Assembly: GCF_049257235.1 (NCBI RefSeq)
Contig: NZ_JBMMUF010000001.1
Span: 1 to 64,000 of the forward strand
Reading direction: 5' to 3'
DNA length: 64,000 nucleotides
Source of the DNA: Pseudoalteromonas sp049257235
GTDB lineage: Bacteria; Pseudomonadota; Gammaproteobacteria; Enterobacterales; Alteromonadaceae
Below the pieces are notes generated by a model, which made no database searches, was not told the DNA's origin, and saw only the letters and a list, made by a program, of their open reading frames with translations. Shown here one piece after another: positions 42,942 through 52,153 of the stretch (positions are counted from its first letter, which is position 1; every line of letters begins with the position of its first letter). The position numbers were made by a program, and so were the translations under genes.

Positions 42942-44198
42942 ATGAACGACGTTAAAGCCTCTAGAATTCGTATCATCGTGGCGATGATCACCTGTTACTT
43001 TCTCTTTGCGATATTACTCAATAGCGTCGGCACGGTTATTCTTCAGGCGATTCACACGATGAATGTTTCTAAGCCACAAGCCGCGAGTCTCGAGGGCTTT
43101 AAAGATTTACCCATTGCCTTGGTATCGTTCTTTGTTGCTTCCTTTATCCCTCGTATCGGCTATAAAGTTGCACTAATATTGGCCCTAACGGCCACATTGG
43201 CAGCATCATTAATGATGCCTACCATCGGCACGTTTTGGATGTTAAAACTGCTGTTTGCGACCATAGGTGGTGCGTTTGCCTTAGTGAAAGTTTCGGTGTA
43301 TGCCCTCGTGGGTCAAGTTACCGACAATGCGCAACAACATTCGAGCCTGTTTAGCTTTGTTGAAGGAATGTTCATGGTGGGCGTTCTCAGTGGCTACTGG
43401 TTTTTTGCCTGGTTTATAGACCCTCAATCACCAATGGCGTGGCTAAATGTTTACTATCTGCTTGGGGCATTTGCTCTGTTTACCCTACTCGTTGTTTTAC
43501 AAGCTCCGATTCAAAAGGTCGAAGTCAATGAGTCGCATCACCAAGGTGGTTCGCTGCACGAGTTTTTATCCATGATAAAATTGTGCGCGCAATCTTTGGT
43601 GCTGATTTTCGTTATCTCAACCTTTCTGTATGTGCTTATTGAACAAAGTATCGGAACCTGGTTACCTACATTCAATAATGAAGTGCTGCACATGCCTGTT
43701 GATATCAGTGTGCAGCTCACCAGCATTTTCGCTGCTAGCCTCGCCGTTGGGCGTTTATTAGCTGGCACAATTTTGCGCTACATTGGCTGGTACACCTTGG
43801 TTAATATCAACTTGGTGATGATGGCTGCACTTGTGGTGCTAACCCTACCGCTTACCGCGGCTTATGAACCTCAAGAAGTATCGAGTATTTTTGATGTCCC
43901 GTTTGCAGCATTACTGATGCCACTGATTGGTTTGTTCATGGCCCCCATTTACCCTATTTTAAATTCCGCTATGCTCAGCAGCTTACCTTCACACCAACAT
44001 GCGAAAATGACAGGCTTAATCGTTGTGTTCTCGGCTCTTGGTGGCACCTTCGGTTCACTGATCACCGGCATGCTGTTTGCTAAACTCGGCGGTGTTAATG
44101 CTTTTTATAGCGCGCTTGTGCCTATCTCCCTCATTGCAATCGCGCTGTTTTTCTTCAACAAACGTACCAAGCTCATCCAAGCTAGCGCTGCGGCATAG
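42942..44198 (+). CDS. MFS transporter, probable trehalose importer
   Basis: A 418-residue major-facilitator protein with twelve hydrophobic segments. The layout (MTCYFLFAILLNSVGTVIL.., KDLPIALVSFFVASFIPRIGYK.., central loop near residue 200, LMPLIGLFMAPIYPILNSAMLS) resembles the FucP/TsgA-type branch that carries sugars with protons. Preceded by a LacI-type operator and followed nine bases later by the trehalase gene, so trehalose is the likely substrate, brought from the periplasm after entry through the TonB receptor. The substrate is inferred from context only. Confidence 0.85.
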   Translation: MNDVKASRIRIIVAMITCYFLFAILLNSVGTVILQAIHTMNVSKPQAASLEGFKDLPIALVSFFVASFIPRIGYKVALILALTATLAASLMMPTIGTFWMLKLLFATIGGAFALVKVSVYALVGQVTDNAQQHSSLFSFVEGMFMVGVLSGYWFFAWFIDPQSPMAWLNVYYLLGAFALFTLLVVLQAPIQKVEVNESHHQGGSLHEFLSMIKLCAQSLVLIFVISTFLYVLIEQSIGTWLPTFNNEVLHMPVDISVQLTSIFAASLAVGRLLAGTILRYIGWYTLVNINLVMMAALVVLTLPLTAAYEPQEVSSIFDVPFAALLMPLIGLFMAPIYPILNSAMLSSLPSHQHAKMTGLIVVFSALGGTFGSLITGMLFAKLGGVNAFYSALVPISLIAIALFFFNKRTKLIQASAAA

Positions 44199-44207
44199 GA
44201 GTTTAAT

Positions 44208-45752
44208 ATGCAATTTTTCCACACTCCTCTTTTTCTCGCTGTGCAACAGTCAAATATATTTGCTGACAGTAAGGCCTTTGCAGATGCCATTCCTAAAGTA
44301 AGTTGGGAGCAAGCGTGTGCCTTATATGAGCAACAGTTACCCAGTGGCAATGCATTATCTGATTTTGTTGATGCGCATTTTACATTTGCTGCCAAACCTG
44401 AGCTTGAGCTACTCGGTAAGATTGATACGGTAGACGAGTACATTAGCACCCTGTGGGAAAAACTCGCCCGCCCACCCACTAAAGAATCTCAGGGGTCATT
44501 ACTCGCGCTGCCGCACACATACACAGTTCCCGGTGGGCGATTTAATGAAATCTACTATTGGGACACCTATTTTACTGCGTTAGGTTTAATGGATCAGGGT
44601 AACGTTGTGCAAGTTGCCAGCATGCTCGAAAACTTTATTAACTTAATTAATAAATACGGTCACGTACCCAATGGCAACCGCAGTTATTACATCAGCCGTT
44701 CACAGCCACCGGTATGCTCGTTGATGGTCGACTTGCTATGGCCCCATTACCATGTGGATTGTCGCTGGGTGGCTCGCGTAACTAAAGCGCTCGAGCGCGA
44801 GTATACATTTTGGATGTCACAAGAAGCGGAGCCATTCGGTGGCCGCGTTGTTACCATGCCATGTGGCGGTTTGTTGAATCGATACTGGGACAATGATCCC
44901 AGTCCACGACCTGAGTCCTATAAAGAAGACATAGCTGAAGCACAACACATAGATTCACAACATAAAAAGGCGTTCTACCGCCATATCCGCGCAGCGTGTG
45001 AGTCGGGTTGGGATTTTAGTAGCCGCTGGCTAGCCGACCCACAAAAACTTGAGTCTATTCGCACCTGCGATATTGTGCCTGTAGACTTAAATGCGCTGAT
45101 GTTTCAGTTAGAAAAGTGCCTTGCTACGTGTTATAAGCACCACAACAACATGCCAAAAGCAAACCATTACCAAGAACGTGCGAGTAAACGTAAGACGCTG
45201 ATCAACACTTACCTATGGGATCCTGATTCTGGGATTTATTTTGACTGGGTATTGAGCGAACAACAACGCAGCACAGTACAATCTTTGGCAACGACCGTGC
45301 CCCTGTTTTGCGAGATGTGCTCTGAGCAACAAAGCTATGACATTGGCGGCGCGCTAGCTAACACGTTTTTAAAAGAAGGTGGTCTAGTCACAACAGCTAT
45401 CAGTAGCAAGCAACAGTGGGACTCTCCCAATGGCTGGGCACCGCTACAGTGGTTTGCTGTAGCTGGATTATTGAAGCATGGGCAACAAGAGCTCGCCTTT
45501 GATATCGTTGAACGCTGGCTGGCAATGATTGAGGCAAGTTACGCGCAAACCGCTTGCCTGTTGGAAAAATACAATGTGTTAAATTGGCAACAGATTGCAG
45601 GCGGCGGTGAATATGTGGTGCAACAGGGCTTTGGCTGGACCAATGGCGTAACAAGTCGATTTTATGAATTACAAAAAGCCCGACAAGTAGGCGATGAGCA
45701 CAAGTTACAAAAGCTTTTCGCAAGTAACTTACCTACTCTTGTCATCGCTTAG
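44208..45752 (+). CDS. treF: Alpha,alpha-trehalase, GH37
   Basis: Hydrolyses trehalose to two glucose. The 514 residues carry both GH37 signatures: PGGRFNEIYYWDTY (residues 108-121) and QWDSPNGWAP (about 403-412), with ESGWDFSSRW (about 266) holding the catalytic Asp and the late EKYN motif. There is no signal peptide, so it acts in the cytoplasm (treF rather than the periplasmic treA), which agrees with the MFS importer just upstream. Ends three bases from the convergent phosphatase gene with no terminator between. Confidence 0.94.
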   Translation: MQFFHTPLFLAVQQSNIFADSKAFADAIPKVSWEQACALYEQQLPSGNALSDFVDAHFTFAAKPELELLGKIDTVDEYISTLWEKLARPPTKESQGSLLALPHTYTVPGGRFNEIYYWDTYFTALGLMDQGNVVQVASMLENFINLINKYGHVPNGNRSYYISRSQPPVCSLMVDLLWPHYHVDCRWVARVTKALEREYTFWMSQEAEPFGGRVVTMPCGGLLNRYWDNDPSPRPESYKEDIAEAQHIDSQHKKAFYRHIRAACESGWDFSSRWLADPQKLESIRTCDIVPVDLNALMFQLEKCLATCYKHHNNMPKANHYQERASKRKTLINTYLWDPDSGIYFDWVLSEQQRSTVQSLATTVPLFCEMCSEQQSYDIGGALANTFLKEGGLVTTAISSKQQWDSPNGWAPLQWFAVAGLLKHGQQELAFDIVERWLAMIEASYAQTACLLEKYNVLNWQQIAGGGEYVVQQGFGWTNGVTSRFYELQKARQVGDEHKLQKLFASNLPTLVIA

Positions 45753-45755
45753 GCA

Positions 45756-47591
45756 TCACAACTCATATTCAGTTACTGAGCCGTCACTGTGAAACAAGCG
45801 GTAGCGGCTAAGTTGTGCCTCTTCTAATTCCACCAAACTTATGGCCGCATGACTGACCAAATGTTTTTGTGGCCCAGTGGTAGTATCGTGCTTATCGACC
45901 TTCATATGCCAACGCTTGGTAAACAAGTTCAGTGGACTACTTGGTGCGTATAAGAGTGAATCAAGCCTGTCTAAAAAGTTAATCAGCTTACGCGGAAACT
46001 CATTTTTAATACCGCTGGCGGTCAACTGCCAGATGCGATTATCACGACCACCAAAGCGCGCTTTGACTGAAAAGCAGAATGAGTAATGCACATCGCCTGA
46101 AAGTATAATGGTCTCATCGGGCGTCTCTCCTCGTCTAAAAATATCCAACAATTTTTTAGCCGAGCCTTCATGAGCCATCCAATTTTCACAGTCCACCATC
46201 AGCGGCTTACCGCAAAGGGTAAATAGCGCTTGAATAGCCTCAATGGACTTTACTCCAAATACTGGCGCAGGAGAGACTAACAACACCTTGTCTGTGCCCT
46301 CTAGAGTATTTTCCAGCTCTAACAACCGTTGCCAATCTAATAAGCCCGATGGCTCATTAAAGTCACTTTCGTTGCGCCAACGGTGAGTACGGGTGTCGAG
46401 CACCACAACTTTAGGTGTGGTCGGCAATTCATAATGCCAATAGTCATAATCAAGCAAAGACTGTTGGAGTGCCTTTAATTGCCATTGGCGGTCAATGCAA
46501 TACTTATCAAGTGCCTGTAAAAATGGGAAATTAGCGCTTAAATCCGTGTTCCCCCAGCCTTGAAAAAGTGCGTAAGACAGCATCGCATTACAAATGATGC
46601 CGCGACTGGCATCATGGGTATATACTGCCTGCTCCCAATTTGCTGTTAAGTTCCAATCATCAGTGACATCATGATCATCAAACACCATAAGCGTACTAAC
46701 ATGAGCCATAAGTCGAGCCGCATGGATCTGCGTATCAGCAAAACGCGCAATGTGGTCGCATTCATTATCAAAGCGCGCTTTGTGTGGGTGCGACGTGTCA
46801 AGGCGCATTGTTTCAAAGTCAATAATTTGCCATACAGGCGCTGAAAAGCTCAGCAAATAAAGCGCTATAAATTCTTCAAAATGAATAAGGTGATTGGCAC
46901 TTTTAACACTACTGAAGTGAGGCTCATCTTTTCGTAACCAATACCCTGAATCCCATTTAGACAACGCATGCCACGGTGTTTTAGGCAGTACAGAATCACG
47001 TGAATACAGCATGCCATAAACGTCTTCACAGCCCTCTAAAAGACGGCTTTGCTCTTTGTATATACCGAGCAAATCAATAAGTTGATGTATTGCCAATAAC
47101 ATTGGCCCAGCCACATCATCCGCATAGATTTGGTCCCCAGATAAGATCAAGAGCTGAGGTCGCTGCGATGGGTCACCCGACACTGCCTCATTAACGAGGT
47201 TATCAGCTTGAATGAGTGCATCATCGCTGTAATGATGTGGATTACGACATGAACCATGTAACACCTTACTCAGAGCACTTGGCACAACCACAGAGGGTGA
47301 TTGCACACTGCCATAGCAATAGGCGCTTAAATCAATCGGCGTGTGATTATCGTAGAGTGAATATGTAATTGGCGTATCACACACAAACGAACCACTGACA
47401 GGCGTTAGCGTACAACTGTAGAGAAACAAACGCTCCCCTAACCGACTTTGATGTATTTGTTGTTCGATGTCGACTCCATCGATGGCAAAACGAGGGGTGA
47501 TTTGGCGCGAAGTTGCCAACTGAAAGCGAATAAAGTCACTTTGCGCACGGCGCAGAAGTGGGCCTAGTAGCAGCAGCGGTATCTCTGTCAT
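45756..47591 (-). CDS. PhoD-like alkaline phosphatase family protein
   Basis: A 611-residue metallophosphatase of the PhoD-like family. Metal-site motifs are clear: LHGSCRNP (about 105), ILSGDQIYADDV (about 145), MVFDDHDVTDDWN (about 305) and ILSGDVHYSFCF (about 500). The N-terminus (TEIPLLLLGPLLRRAQSDFIRFQLAT) looks like the Ig-like lead domain of this group and not like a Tat signal, so unlike Bacillus PhoD it may be cytoplasmic. Start at ATG 47591. Substrate unknown. Upstream is tatD, seven to twenty bases away, so it may be in the holB-pilZ-tatD unit. Confidence 0.88.
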   Translation of the reverse strand: MTEIPLLLLGPLLRRAQSDFIRFQLATSRQITPRFAIDGVDIEQQIHQSRLGERLFLYSCTLTPVSGSFVCDTPITYSLYDNHTPIDLSAYCYGSVQSPSVVVPSALSKVLHGSCRNPHHYSDDALIQADNLVNEAVSGDPSQRPQLLILSGDQIYADDVAGPMLLAIHQLIDLLGIYKEQSRLLEGCEDVYGMLYSRDSVLPKTPWHALSKWDSGYWLRKDEPHFSSVKSANHLIHFEEFIALYLLSFSAPVWQIIDFETMRLDTSHPHKARFDNECDHIARFADTQIHAARLMAHVSTLMVFDDHDVTDDWNLTANWEQAVYTHDASRGIICNAMLSYALFQGWGNTDLSANFPFLQALDKYCIDRQWQLKALQQSLLDYDYWHYELPTTPKVVVLDTRTHRWRNESDFNEPSGLLDWQRLLELENTLEGTDKVLLVSPAPVFGVKSIEAIQALFTLCGKPLMVDCENWMAHEGSAKKLLDIFRRGETPDETIILSGDVHYSFCFSVKARFGGRDNRIWQLTASGIKNEFPRKLINFLDRLDSLLYAPSSPLNLFTKRWHMKVDKHDTTTGPQKHLVSHAAISLVELEEAQLSRYRLFHSDGSVTEYEL

Positions 47592-47612
47592 GTTACATGG
47601 CCCCAATTCAGA

Positions 47613-48392
47613 TTATTGCCTGTTTATACCGCTGAACAAGCGATAGAAGTTATCTGTGGTTGCCGTTGCTAACTCTTTGTAGCTAAGCCCTTTGAGCTCT
47701 GCAATATAGTAAGCAACATCTTGCACATAGGCTGGTTGGTTAGTCTTGCCACGATGTGGAACCGGCGCCAAATACGGCGAGTCTGTCTCTATAAGCAGCC
47801 TATCAAGTGGAATGTGTTTTACCACATCACGCAATTGCTCAGCATTACGAAATGTCACGATCCCTGAGATTGAGATATAAAAGCCCAGATCCAGCGCTTT
47901 ATTCGCCATGTCCAAATCTTCGGTAAAGCAATGCAACACCCCACCACAGTTTTGTGCGTTATGCTCTCGCATCAGATTAATGGTGTCATCTCGCGCATCT
48001 CGGGTATGGATAATCAATGGCTTGTTAAGTTCATTAGCGACCTGAATATGGCCTACGAAACTTTCCTGTTGCACAGTGCGAGTCTGCTCACTGTAGTAAT
48101 AATCGAGTCCTGTCTCACCAATGGCAACCACTTTGTCATGCACTGCCAAGTGACGCAACAAGTCGATATCTAACGCGTCTTTCTGATCGAGTGGATGGAC
48201 CCCACACGAGGCCGACACATCAGCAAAGTGCTTGATCTTTTCCAGCATTTTAGGAAATTGCTCAAGCGTAACGCTGACACACAAAAAGTGTTCCACATCT
48301 TTAGCTCGCGCAGCATCAAGCACACCGGCTAAGTCTGTATCTAGTTTTTCGAAATCCAGTCTATCGAGGTGACAATGAGAATCTACAATCAT
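47613..48392 (-). CDS. ycfH: TatD-family metal-dependent hydrolase (YcfH type)
   Basis: A 259-residue TatD-family hydrolase (DNase/exonuclease-like metal enzyme). Metal ligands: VDSHCHLDRLDF (His-x-His, residues 3-14), GETGLDYY (Glu, about 92), IIHTRDA (His, about 128), GVLHCFTED (His, about 153) and LIETDSPYLAP (Asp, about 205). Situated after holB and pilZ, as ycfH follows holB in E. coli, so it is the YcfH paralogue and not TatD itself. Its exact substrate is unsettled. Confidence 0.93.
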   Translation of the reverse strand: MIVDSHCHLDRLDFEKLDTDLAGVLDAARAKDVEHFLCVSVTLEQFPKMLEKIKHFADVSASCGVHPLDQKDALDIDLLRHLAVHDKVVAIGETGLDYYYSEQTRTVQQESFVGHIQVANELNKPLIIHTRDARDDTINLMREHNAQNCGGVLHCFTEDLDMANKALDLGFYISISGIVTFRNAEQLRDVVKHIPLDRLLIETDSPYLAPVPHRGKTNQPAYVQDVAYYIAELKGLSYKELATATTDNFYRLFSGINRQ

Positions 48393-48413
48393 GGAGTTAC
48401 TACAAGTTTGGGT

Positions 48414-48433
48414 GTAAGGCGCGAGCGCCTTAC
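48414..48433. other. Hairpin at the pilZ stop
   Basis: GTAAGGCGC-GA-GCGCCTTAC, a perfect nine-base stem that overlaps the pilZ stop codon. No T-run; possibly an RNA processing or stabilising hairpin between pilZ and ycfH. Confidence 0.4.
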
Positions 48434-48756
48434 ATGGTGTATGTTGGATGGCCTGAGTTTAACATAGTGCCAAGCATCTTTTCGATTTTGTCTTTAAGAT
48501 GTGATTTGTCATCAATAAAGCCAATGCCGACGCCCGGAGGGTTAGAGCTTTGCGCTCCGATTGGTGTAACCCACACCACTTTTCCTGTTACTACGTCATC
48601 ATCAAGTGAATCAGGAAGCGTCACTCGCAGTGCCAACGACTGCCCCATCTCGTAGTTCATGTTCGTGCGCACAAACAAACCGCCTGTTTTCAAATAAGGC
48701 ATGTAACAACGATATAATTCATCCAAATCGTCTAAATCGACAAGTAGCTCTTGCAC
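48430..48756 (-). CDS. pilZ: PilZ-domain protein
   Basis: A 108-residue single-domain PilZ protein. The frame starts at GTG 48756 with AAGGAG five bases upstream, which decides the start. The pattern YMPYLKTGGLFVRTNMNYEMGQSLALRVTLPD...GKVVWVTPIGAQSSNPPGVGIGF fits the type IV pilus PilZ subgroup, which lacks the RxxxR arm for c-di-GMP. In Pseudomonas pilZ also follows holB. Needed for pilus assembly there; here the role is inferred from the family and position. Confidence 0.9.
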   Translation of the reverse strand: MQELLVDLDDLDELYRCYMPYLKTGGLFVRTNMNYEMGQSLALRVTLPDSLDDDVVTGKVVWVTPIGAQSSNPPGVGIGFIDDKSHLKDKIEKMLGTMLNSGHPTYTM

Positions 48757-48769
48757 AACGGCTCCTTTG

Positions 48770-49669
48770 TTATCCTAATTCTTGCTTCAGCCCACGCATT
48801 AATTGCGACAACGCTAAAGTCATATTTAATCCGGGTGTTTGCACTAAATGTTCACTGAAATGCTGCAAATGAGCATGACAGCGTGTTAATTGTTCATAGG
48901 CTAGCCCTTGATAGGACTTTTGCAGTAAAAACTGACTCATAAACAGCCTAAAGATAGCAATATATTGTGAGTTTTGCGCCAAAATATCAACTAGCTTTTG
49001 CTCATCCGTGTTCATTTGGTCATTATAAACCGCGTCATACAAAGCCTGTATTTGCGCTAACTCGCCATTATCTTGCCAGCTTTTAAGCAACAAAGGCTGA
49101 GTATGGTACATGTGGGCAAAGTGATACGCCTTGGCTTCACCGACATTGTCTGATAACCATTGGTTCAGCTCAGATGTATCTGCAACACTGACTTGTTGTT
49201 TCGCACAACGGCTCAAAATGGTTGCTGGCAAGCTGGAAATGTTGTCTGTCAAAAGCCACAAGTAACAATGATTATTTGGCTCTTCCAACGTTTTTAATAA
49301 TGCATTACTCGCCGCTACTGTCATACGATGTGCATTAGGAACGATGACACACTTAGCGCCACCTTGTTGCGCACTATGCACAATGAAATCACTCACACTG
49401 CGAATGGCATCAACGCCAATGCTCGAGCCCTCTTCACTGAGTACTAGCAAGTCAGGGTGGGTACCAGCACCGTTTAACTTGCACCCCTTACACTCGCCAC
49501 ATGGCTGCATATTTAATGGCTGCTCACACAGTAAAGCTTCGCAAATACTCTGGGCAAGAGCGCGTTTACCTGTGCCCTGTGCACCATGTAATAAATGGGC
49601 ATGGTGCAATCTGCTTTGCTGGTGCTGCAGCGCATATTGATTAAGTAAAGGACTCAGCCAAGGGTACAT
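48770..49669 (-). CDS. holB: DNA polymerase III delta' subunit
   Basis: Clamp-loader subunit of the replicase. The 299 residues include the AAA+ core with GAQGTGKRALAQ (Walker-A-like, about 32-43), the zinc module CEALLCEQPLNMQPCGECKGCKL (about 48-70), ALLKTLEEPNNHCYLWLLTD (SRC-type region TILSRC near 167) and a C-terminal helical collar. The start overlaps the tmk stop (TAATG). Order tmk-holB matches E. coli. Confidence 0.94.
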   Translation of the reverse strand: MYPWLSPLLNQYALQHQQSRLHHAHLLHGAQGTGKRALAQSICEALLCEQPLNMQPCGECKGCKLNGAGTHPDLLVLSEEGSSIGVDAIRSVSDFIVHSAQQGGAKCVIVPNAHRMTVAASNALLKTLEEPNNHCYLWLLTDNISSLPATILSRCAKQQVSVADTSELNQWLSDNVGEAKAYHFAHMYHTQPLLLKSWQDNGELAQIQALYDAVYNDQMNTDEQKLVDILAQNSQYIAIFRLFMSQFLLQKSYQGLAYEQLTRCHAHLQHFSEHLVQTPGLNMTLALSQLMRGLKQELG

Positions 49670-50292
49670 TAATTTCTCGCTATAAAGTCGTTAATGACGG
49701 CAGTTATCGCTTGGTGAACGTCGGCCATAGACTGACTCGCATCAATAATGTGAATACGTTCATCATGCGCAGCCAAGGCAAGGTATTTTTCGCGCGTACG
49801 CTCAAAGAAGCTAACATCTTCTTGCTCGATTCTATCTAGTTCGCCGCGTCCTCTCGCTCTTTCTAAACCAATAGCTGGGTCGATATCTAAATACAAGGTT
49901 AAATCTGGACGCATACCACCTAATACATAATCAGATAAAAACGCCATCACCTGCTCACTCACCCCTCGGCCTCCGCCTTGATACGCTTGCGAGGATAAAT
50001 CGTGGCGATCGCCAAGTACCCACGTGCCCGCGTCCAAAGCTGGGCGAATAACGTTTTCAAGCAGCTGAGAACGCGCGGCGTACATAAGTAGCAACTCTGT
50101 TTGCGTGCTAATGCGCTCGCCTTGGCATTCTTTAACGACACTACGCAGTTGCTCGGCAACAGGGGTGCCACCAGGTTCTCGAGTGGTTATGAACTCACGG
50201 TTTGCTTGGCTCAATAAATCTGCGCATACGCGCATCGCAGTTGACTTTCCACTGCCCTCAAGCCCTTCAATTACAATAAATTTAGCTGCCAT
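49669..50292 (-). CDS. tmk: Thymidylate kinase
   Basis: Phosphorylates dTMP to dTDP. The 207 residues have the P-loop IEGLEGSGKSTAM (about 7-19), the substrate region TREPGGTPVAEQLR (about 38-51), DRHDLSSQAYQGGGRGV (about 96-112, with DRH in place of the common DRY/DRW) and the lid arginine-rich segment RARGRGELDRIEQ (about 143). Overlaps mltG by 11 bases upstream and holB by one base downstream. Confidence 0.96.
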   Translation of the reverse strand: MAAKFIVIEGLEGSGKSTAMRVCADLLSQANREFITTREPGGTPVAEQLRSVVKECQGERISTQTELLLMYAARSQLLENVIRPALDAGTWVLGDRHDLSSQAYQGGGRGVSEQVMAFLSDYVLGGMRPDLTLYLDIDPAIGLERARGRGELDRIEQEDVSFFERTREKYLALAAHDERIHIIDASQSMADVHQAITAVINDFIARN

Positions 50293-51271
50293 TTCGACTC
50301 TTTAACTGATACTGACGAACGGCTTGGTTATGTTCTTCAAGCCGTTTTGAAAATTGGTGACTACCATCGCCTTTGGCGACGAAGTAATAATAATCTGACT
50401 GCGCCGGTTGCACCGTAGCCATTAACGCCTTGCGCGATGGCATAGCAATGGGTGTAGGCGGAAGTCCATCGATTCTGTAGGTGTTGTAAGGTGTTACTTC
50501 ACGCAGGTGGCGGCGAGTAATATTGCCATCAAAATCGGGGCCAATCCCATAAATCACCGTCGGGTCCGTCTGCAGGCGCATGCCTTTATTTAAACGGTTA
50601 ACAAACACAGAAGCAATTAACGGTCGCTCACCTGCCGCACCCGTTTCTTTTTCTATGATAGAGGCGAGAATGAGCGCTTCATAAGGGGTTTGAAGTGGTG
50701 AGCTTTGTGCTCGCTGTTGCCACGCTAAAGCCAACTCTTGCTCCATTTTATTATAGGCGCGCTTGAGGATCTGTTGGGCTGTTTCGTTAGCATGATAATG
50801 ATAGGTATCAGGGAATAGTTTACCTTCGAATTGCTCATTCAATGGCTTACCTAAAAAAGAGTCGCCCCATTTTAGCGGCTCTGTCACAAATTGTGCTTCT
50901 GCTAAACGCGCCAATACCTGACGCAAATTATCACCTTCGATAATGGTAAAGCTAAATTCGTGCTGTTGACCTAGGGCAATTTTACGAAATGCCGACAGGA
51001 CCGTACCGGGCTGAATTTGGTACAAACCTGCCTTGATATCAGTGAGGCTAGGATCTAATTTAGCCATCAATTGAAAGCGCCAACATTCACTAAGCCAATT
51101 TTTGGCTTGCCATTGTTGGCACAGCTTATTAAAACCGGTACCTGTCGCTACCTCCACTAATTGGCTTTGCTCGATACGCAGCGGGGTATTTATTGTTTGC
51201 TGCAGTTGATAGTAACCAAATGAGCAAACACCTAACGCCAGCAGCAACACAGCAACAACAACCCTTAACAT
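50282..51271 (-). CDS. mltG: Endolytic murein transglycosylase
   Basis: Inner-membrane lytic transglycosylase that cuts nascent glycan strands and sets their length. The 329 residues begin with one membrane anchor (VVVAVLLLALGVCSFGYY, 3-20), a LysM-like region near 100-130 (SFTIIEGDNLRQVLARLAE), and the YceG catalytic domain with Glu in LASIIEKETGA (about 210) and DPTVIYGIG, IAMPSRKALMATVQPA. Overlaps pabC by seven bases and tmk by eleven. Confidence 0.95.
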   Translation of the reverse strand: MLRVVVAVLLLALGVCSFGYYQLQQTINTPLRIEQSQLVEVATGTGFNKLCQQWQAKNWLSECWRFQLMAKLDPSLTDIKAGLYQIQPGTVLSAFRKIALGQQHEFSFTIIEGDNLRQVLARLAEAQFVTEPLKWGDSFLGKPLNEQFEGKLFPDTYHYHANETAQQILKRAYNKMEQELALAWQQRAQSSPLQTPYEALILASIIEKETGAAGERPLIASVFVNRLNKGMRLQTDPTVIYGIGPDFDGNITRRHLREVTPYNTYRIDGLPPTPIAMPSRKALMATVQPAQSDYYYFVAKGDGSHQFSKRLEEHNQAVRQYQLKSRNGS

Positions 51272-52071
51272 ACTGAAATCCCATACTTTGCCATAAGGCT
51301 TTGACTAATATCTAAATTATAACTGTGATGCGCAATACGTGTAACAGGCACCAACCCCATTAAACTGTTGCAGCAAAATACCGCTTCCATGGTAAACAAT
51401 TGCGCCAATGATAGCTTACAACTGGTAATGGCGAGCCGGTGTTGTAAATGGCTCAGATACACGCCTTGGATACCTGCTTGTGTGAGCTCTGGCGTAAACC
51501 ATTGCCCTTGATGGTACATAACAAGGTTTGCACTGGATGTCTCAATGACATTGTCAGTGGTGTCCAACACCAATAGGTCGTCACTGCTTTGCTGAGCGGC
51601 TTCTTGTTTTATGAACACCTGCTCGAGGCGGTTAAGCGTTTTCAAACCTGCGAGCAAAGGTTGCTGGGCTAGGCGAGTTTTCGCCACAGACAAGGTCACA
51701 CCTACTTTGCCAATCTCATGATAAGACTCAGGATAAGGGAGTAAGCGCACCACCCGAGTGGGCTGAGCATCGCTTGGCGGGGTATAACCACGACCACCGT
51801 TACCACGCGTGTACATTACCTTAAGCACACTGTGTTGTGTGGTGTCGCCCTCAAGCAATTGATTGATATCTTTATCGAGCGCACAAAAATCGAGTTCACC
51901 GAAGCCTAGACGCTTGGCACATGAAGCCAATCGCTGTTGATGAAGAGGCCATAATTCAATCTGTCGGGCACAGACTTTAGCGGTGGTAAAAAAACCATCG
52001 CCATAATTTAAGCCGCGATCTGAAATGTCTATTACGCCAGCTGGGTCGCCGTTTATAATTGTTTTTGTCAT
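51265..52071 (-). CDS. pabC: 4-amino-4-deoxychorismate lyase
   Basis: Releases 4-aminobenzoate from aminodeoxychorismate for folate synthesis; PLP enzyme of fold type IV. The 268 residues show ISDRGLNYGDGFFTT at 16-30, the PLP Lys region GLKTLNRLEQVFIKQEA (about 135-150) and ETSSANLVM (about 177). The start codon sits directly after the T-run of the fabF terminator hairpin, and the likely ribosome site (GAG) is inside that stem. Overlaps mltG downstream. Confidence 0.93.
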   Translation of the reverse strand: MTKTIINGDPAGVIDISDRGLNYGDGFFTTAKVCARQIELWPLHQQRLASCAKRLGFGELDFCALDKDINQLLEGDTTQHSVLKVMYTRGNGGRGYTPPSDAQPTRVVRLLPYPESYHEIGKVGVTLSVAKTRLAQQPLLAGLKTLNRLEQVFIKQEAAQQSSDDLLVLDTTDNVIETSSANLVMYHQGQWFTPELTQAGIQGVYLSHLQHRLAITSCKLSLAQLFTMEAVFCCNSLMGLVPVTRIAHHSYNLDISQSLMAKYGISVC

Positions 52072-52098
52072 AAAAAAAGCTCGGTCATAACCGAGCTT
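52072..52098 (-). terminator. Terminator-like hairpin between fabF and pabC
   Basis: Minus strand AAGCTCGGT (52098-52090), loop TATG, ACCGAGCTT (52085-52077), then T7 to 52072, immediately followed by the pabC ATG. Confidence 0.85.
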
Positions 52099-52108
52099 AT
52101 GTTACCAG

Positions 52109-52130
52109 CATAGACCTTGTTAGGTCTATG
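52109..52130 (-). other. Hairpin after fabF
   Basis: CATAGACCT (52109-52117), loop TGTT, AGGTCTATG (52122-52130). It precedes the terminator on the minus strand, just after the fabF stop; possibly protects the 3' end. Confidence 0.6.
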
Positions 52131-52153
52131 CCAGCAGGTAGTTGATTTCGCTG

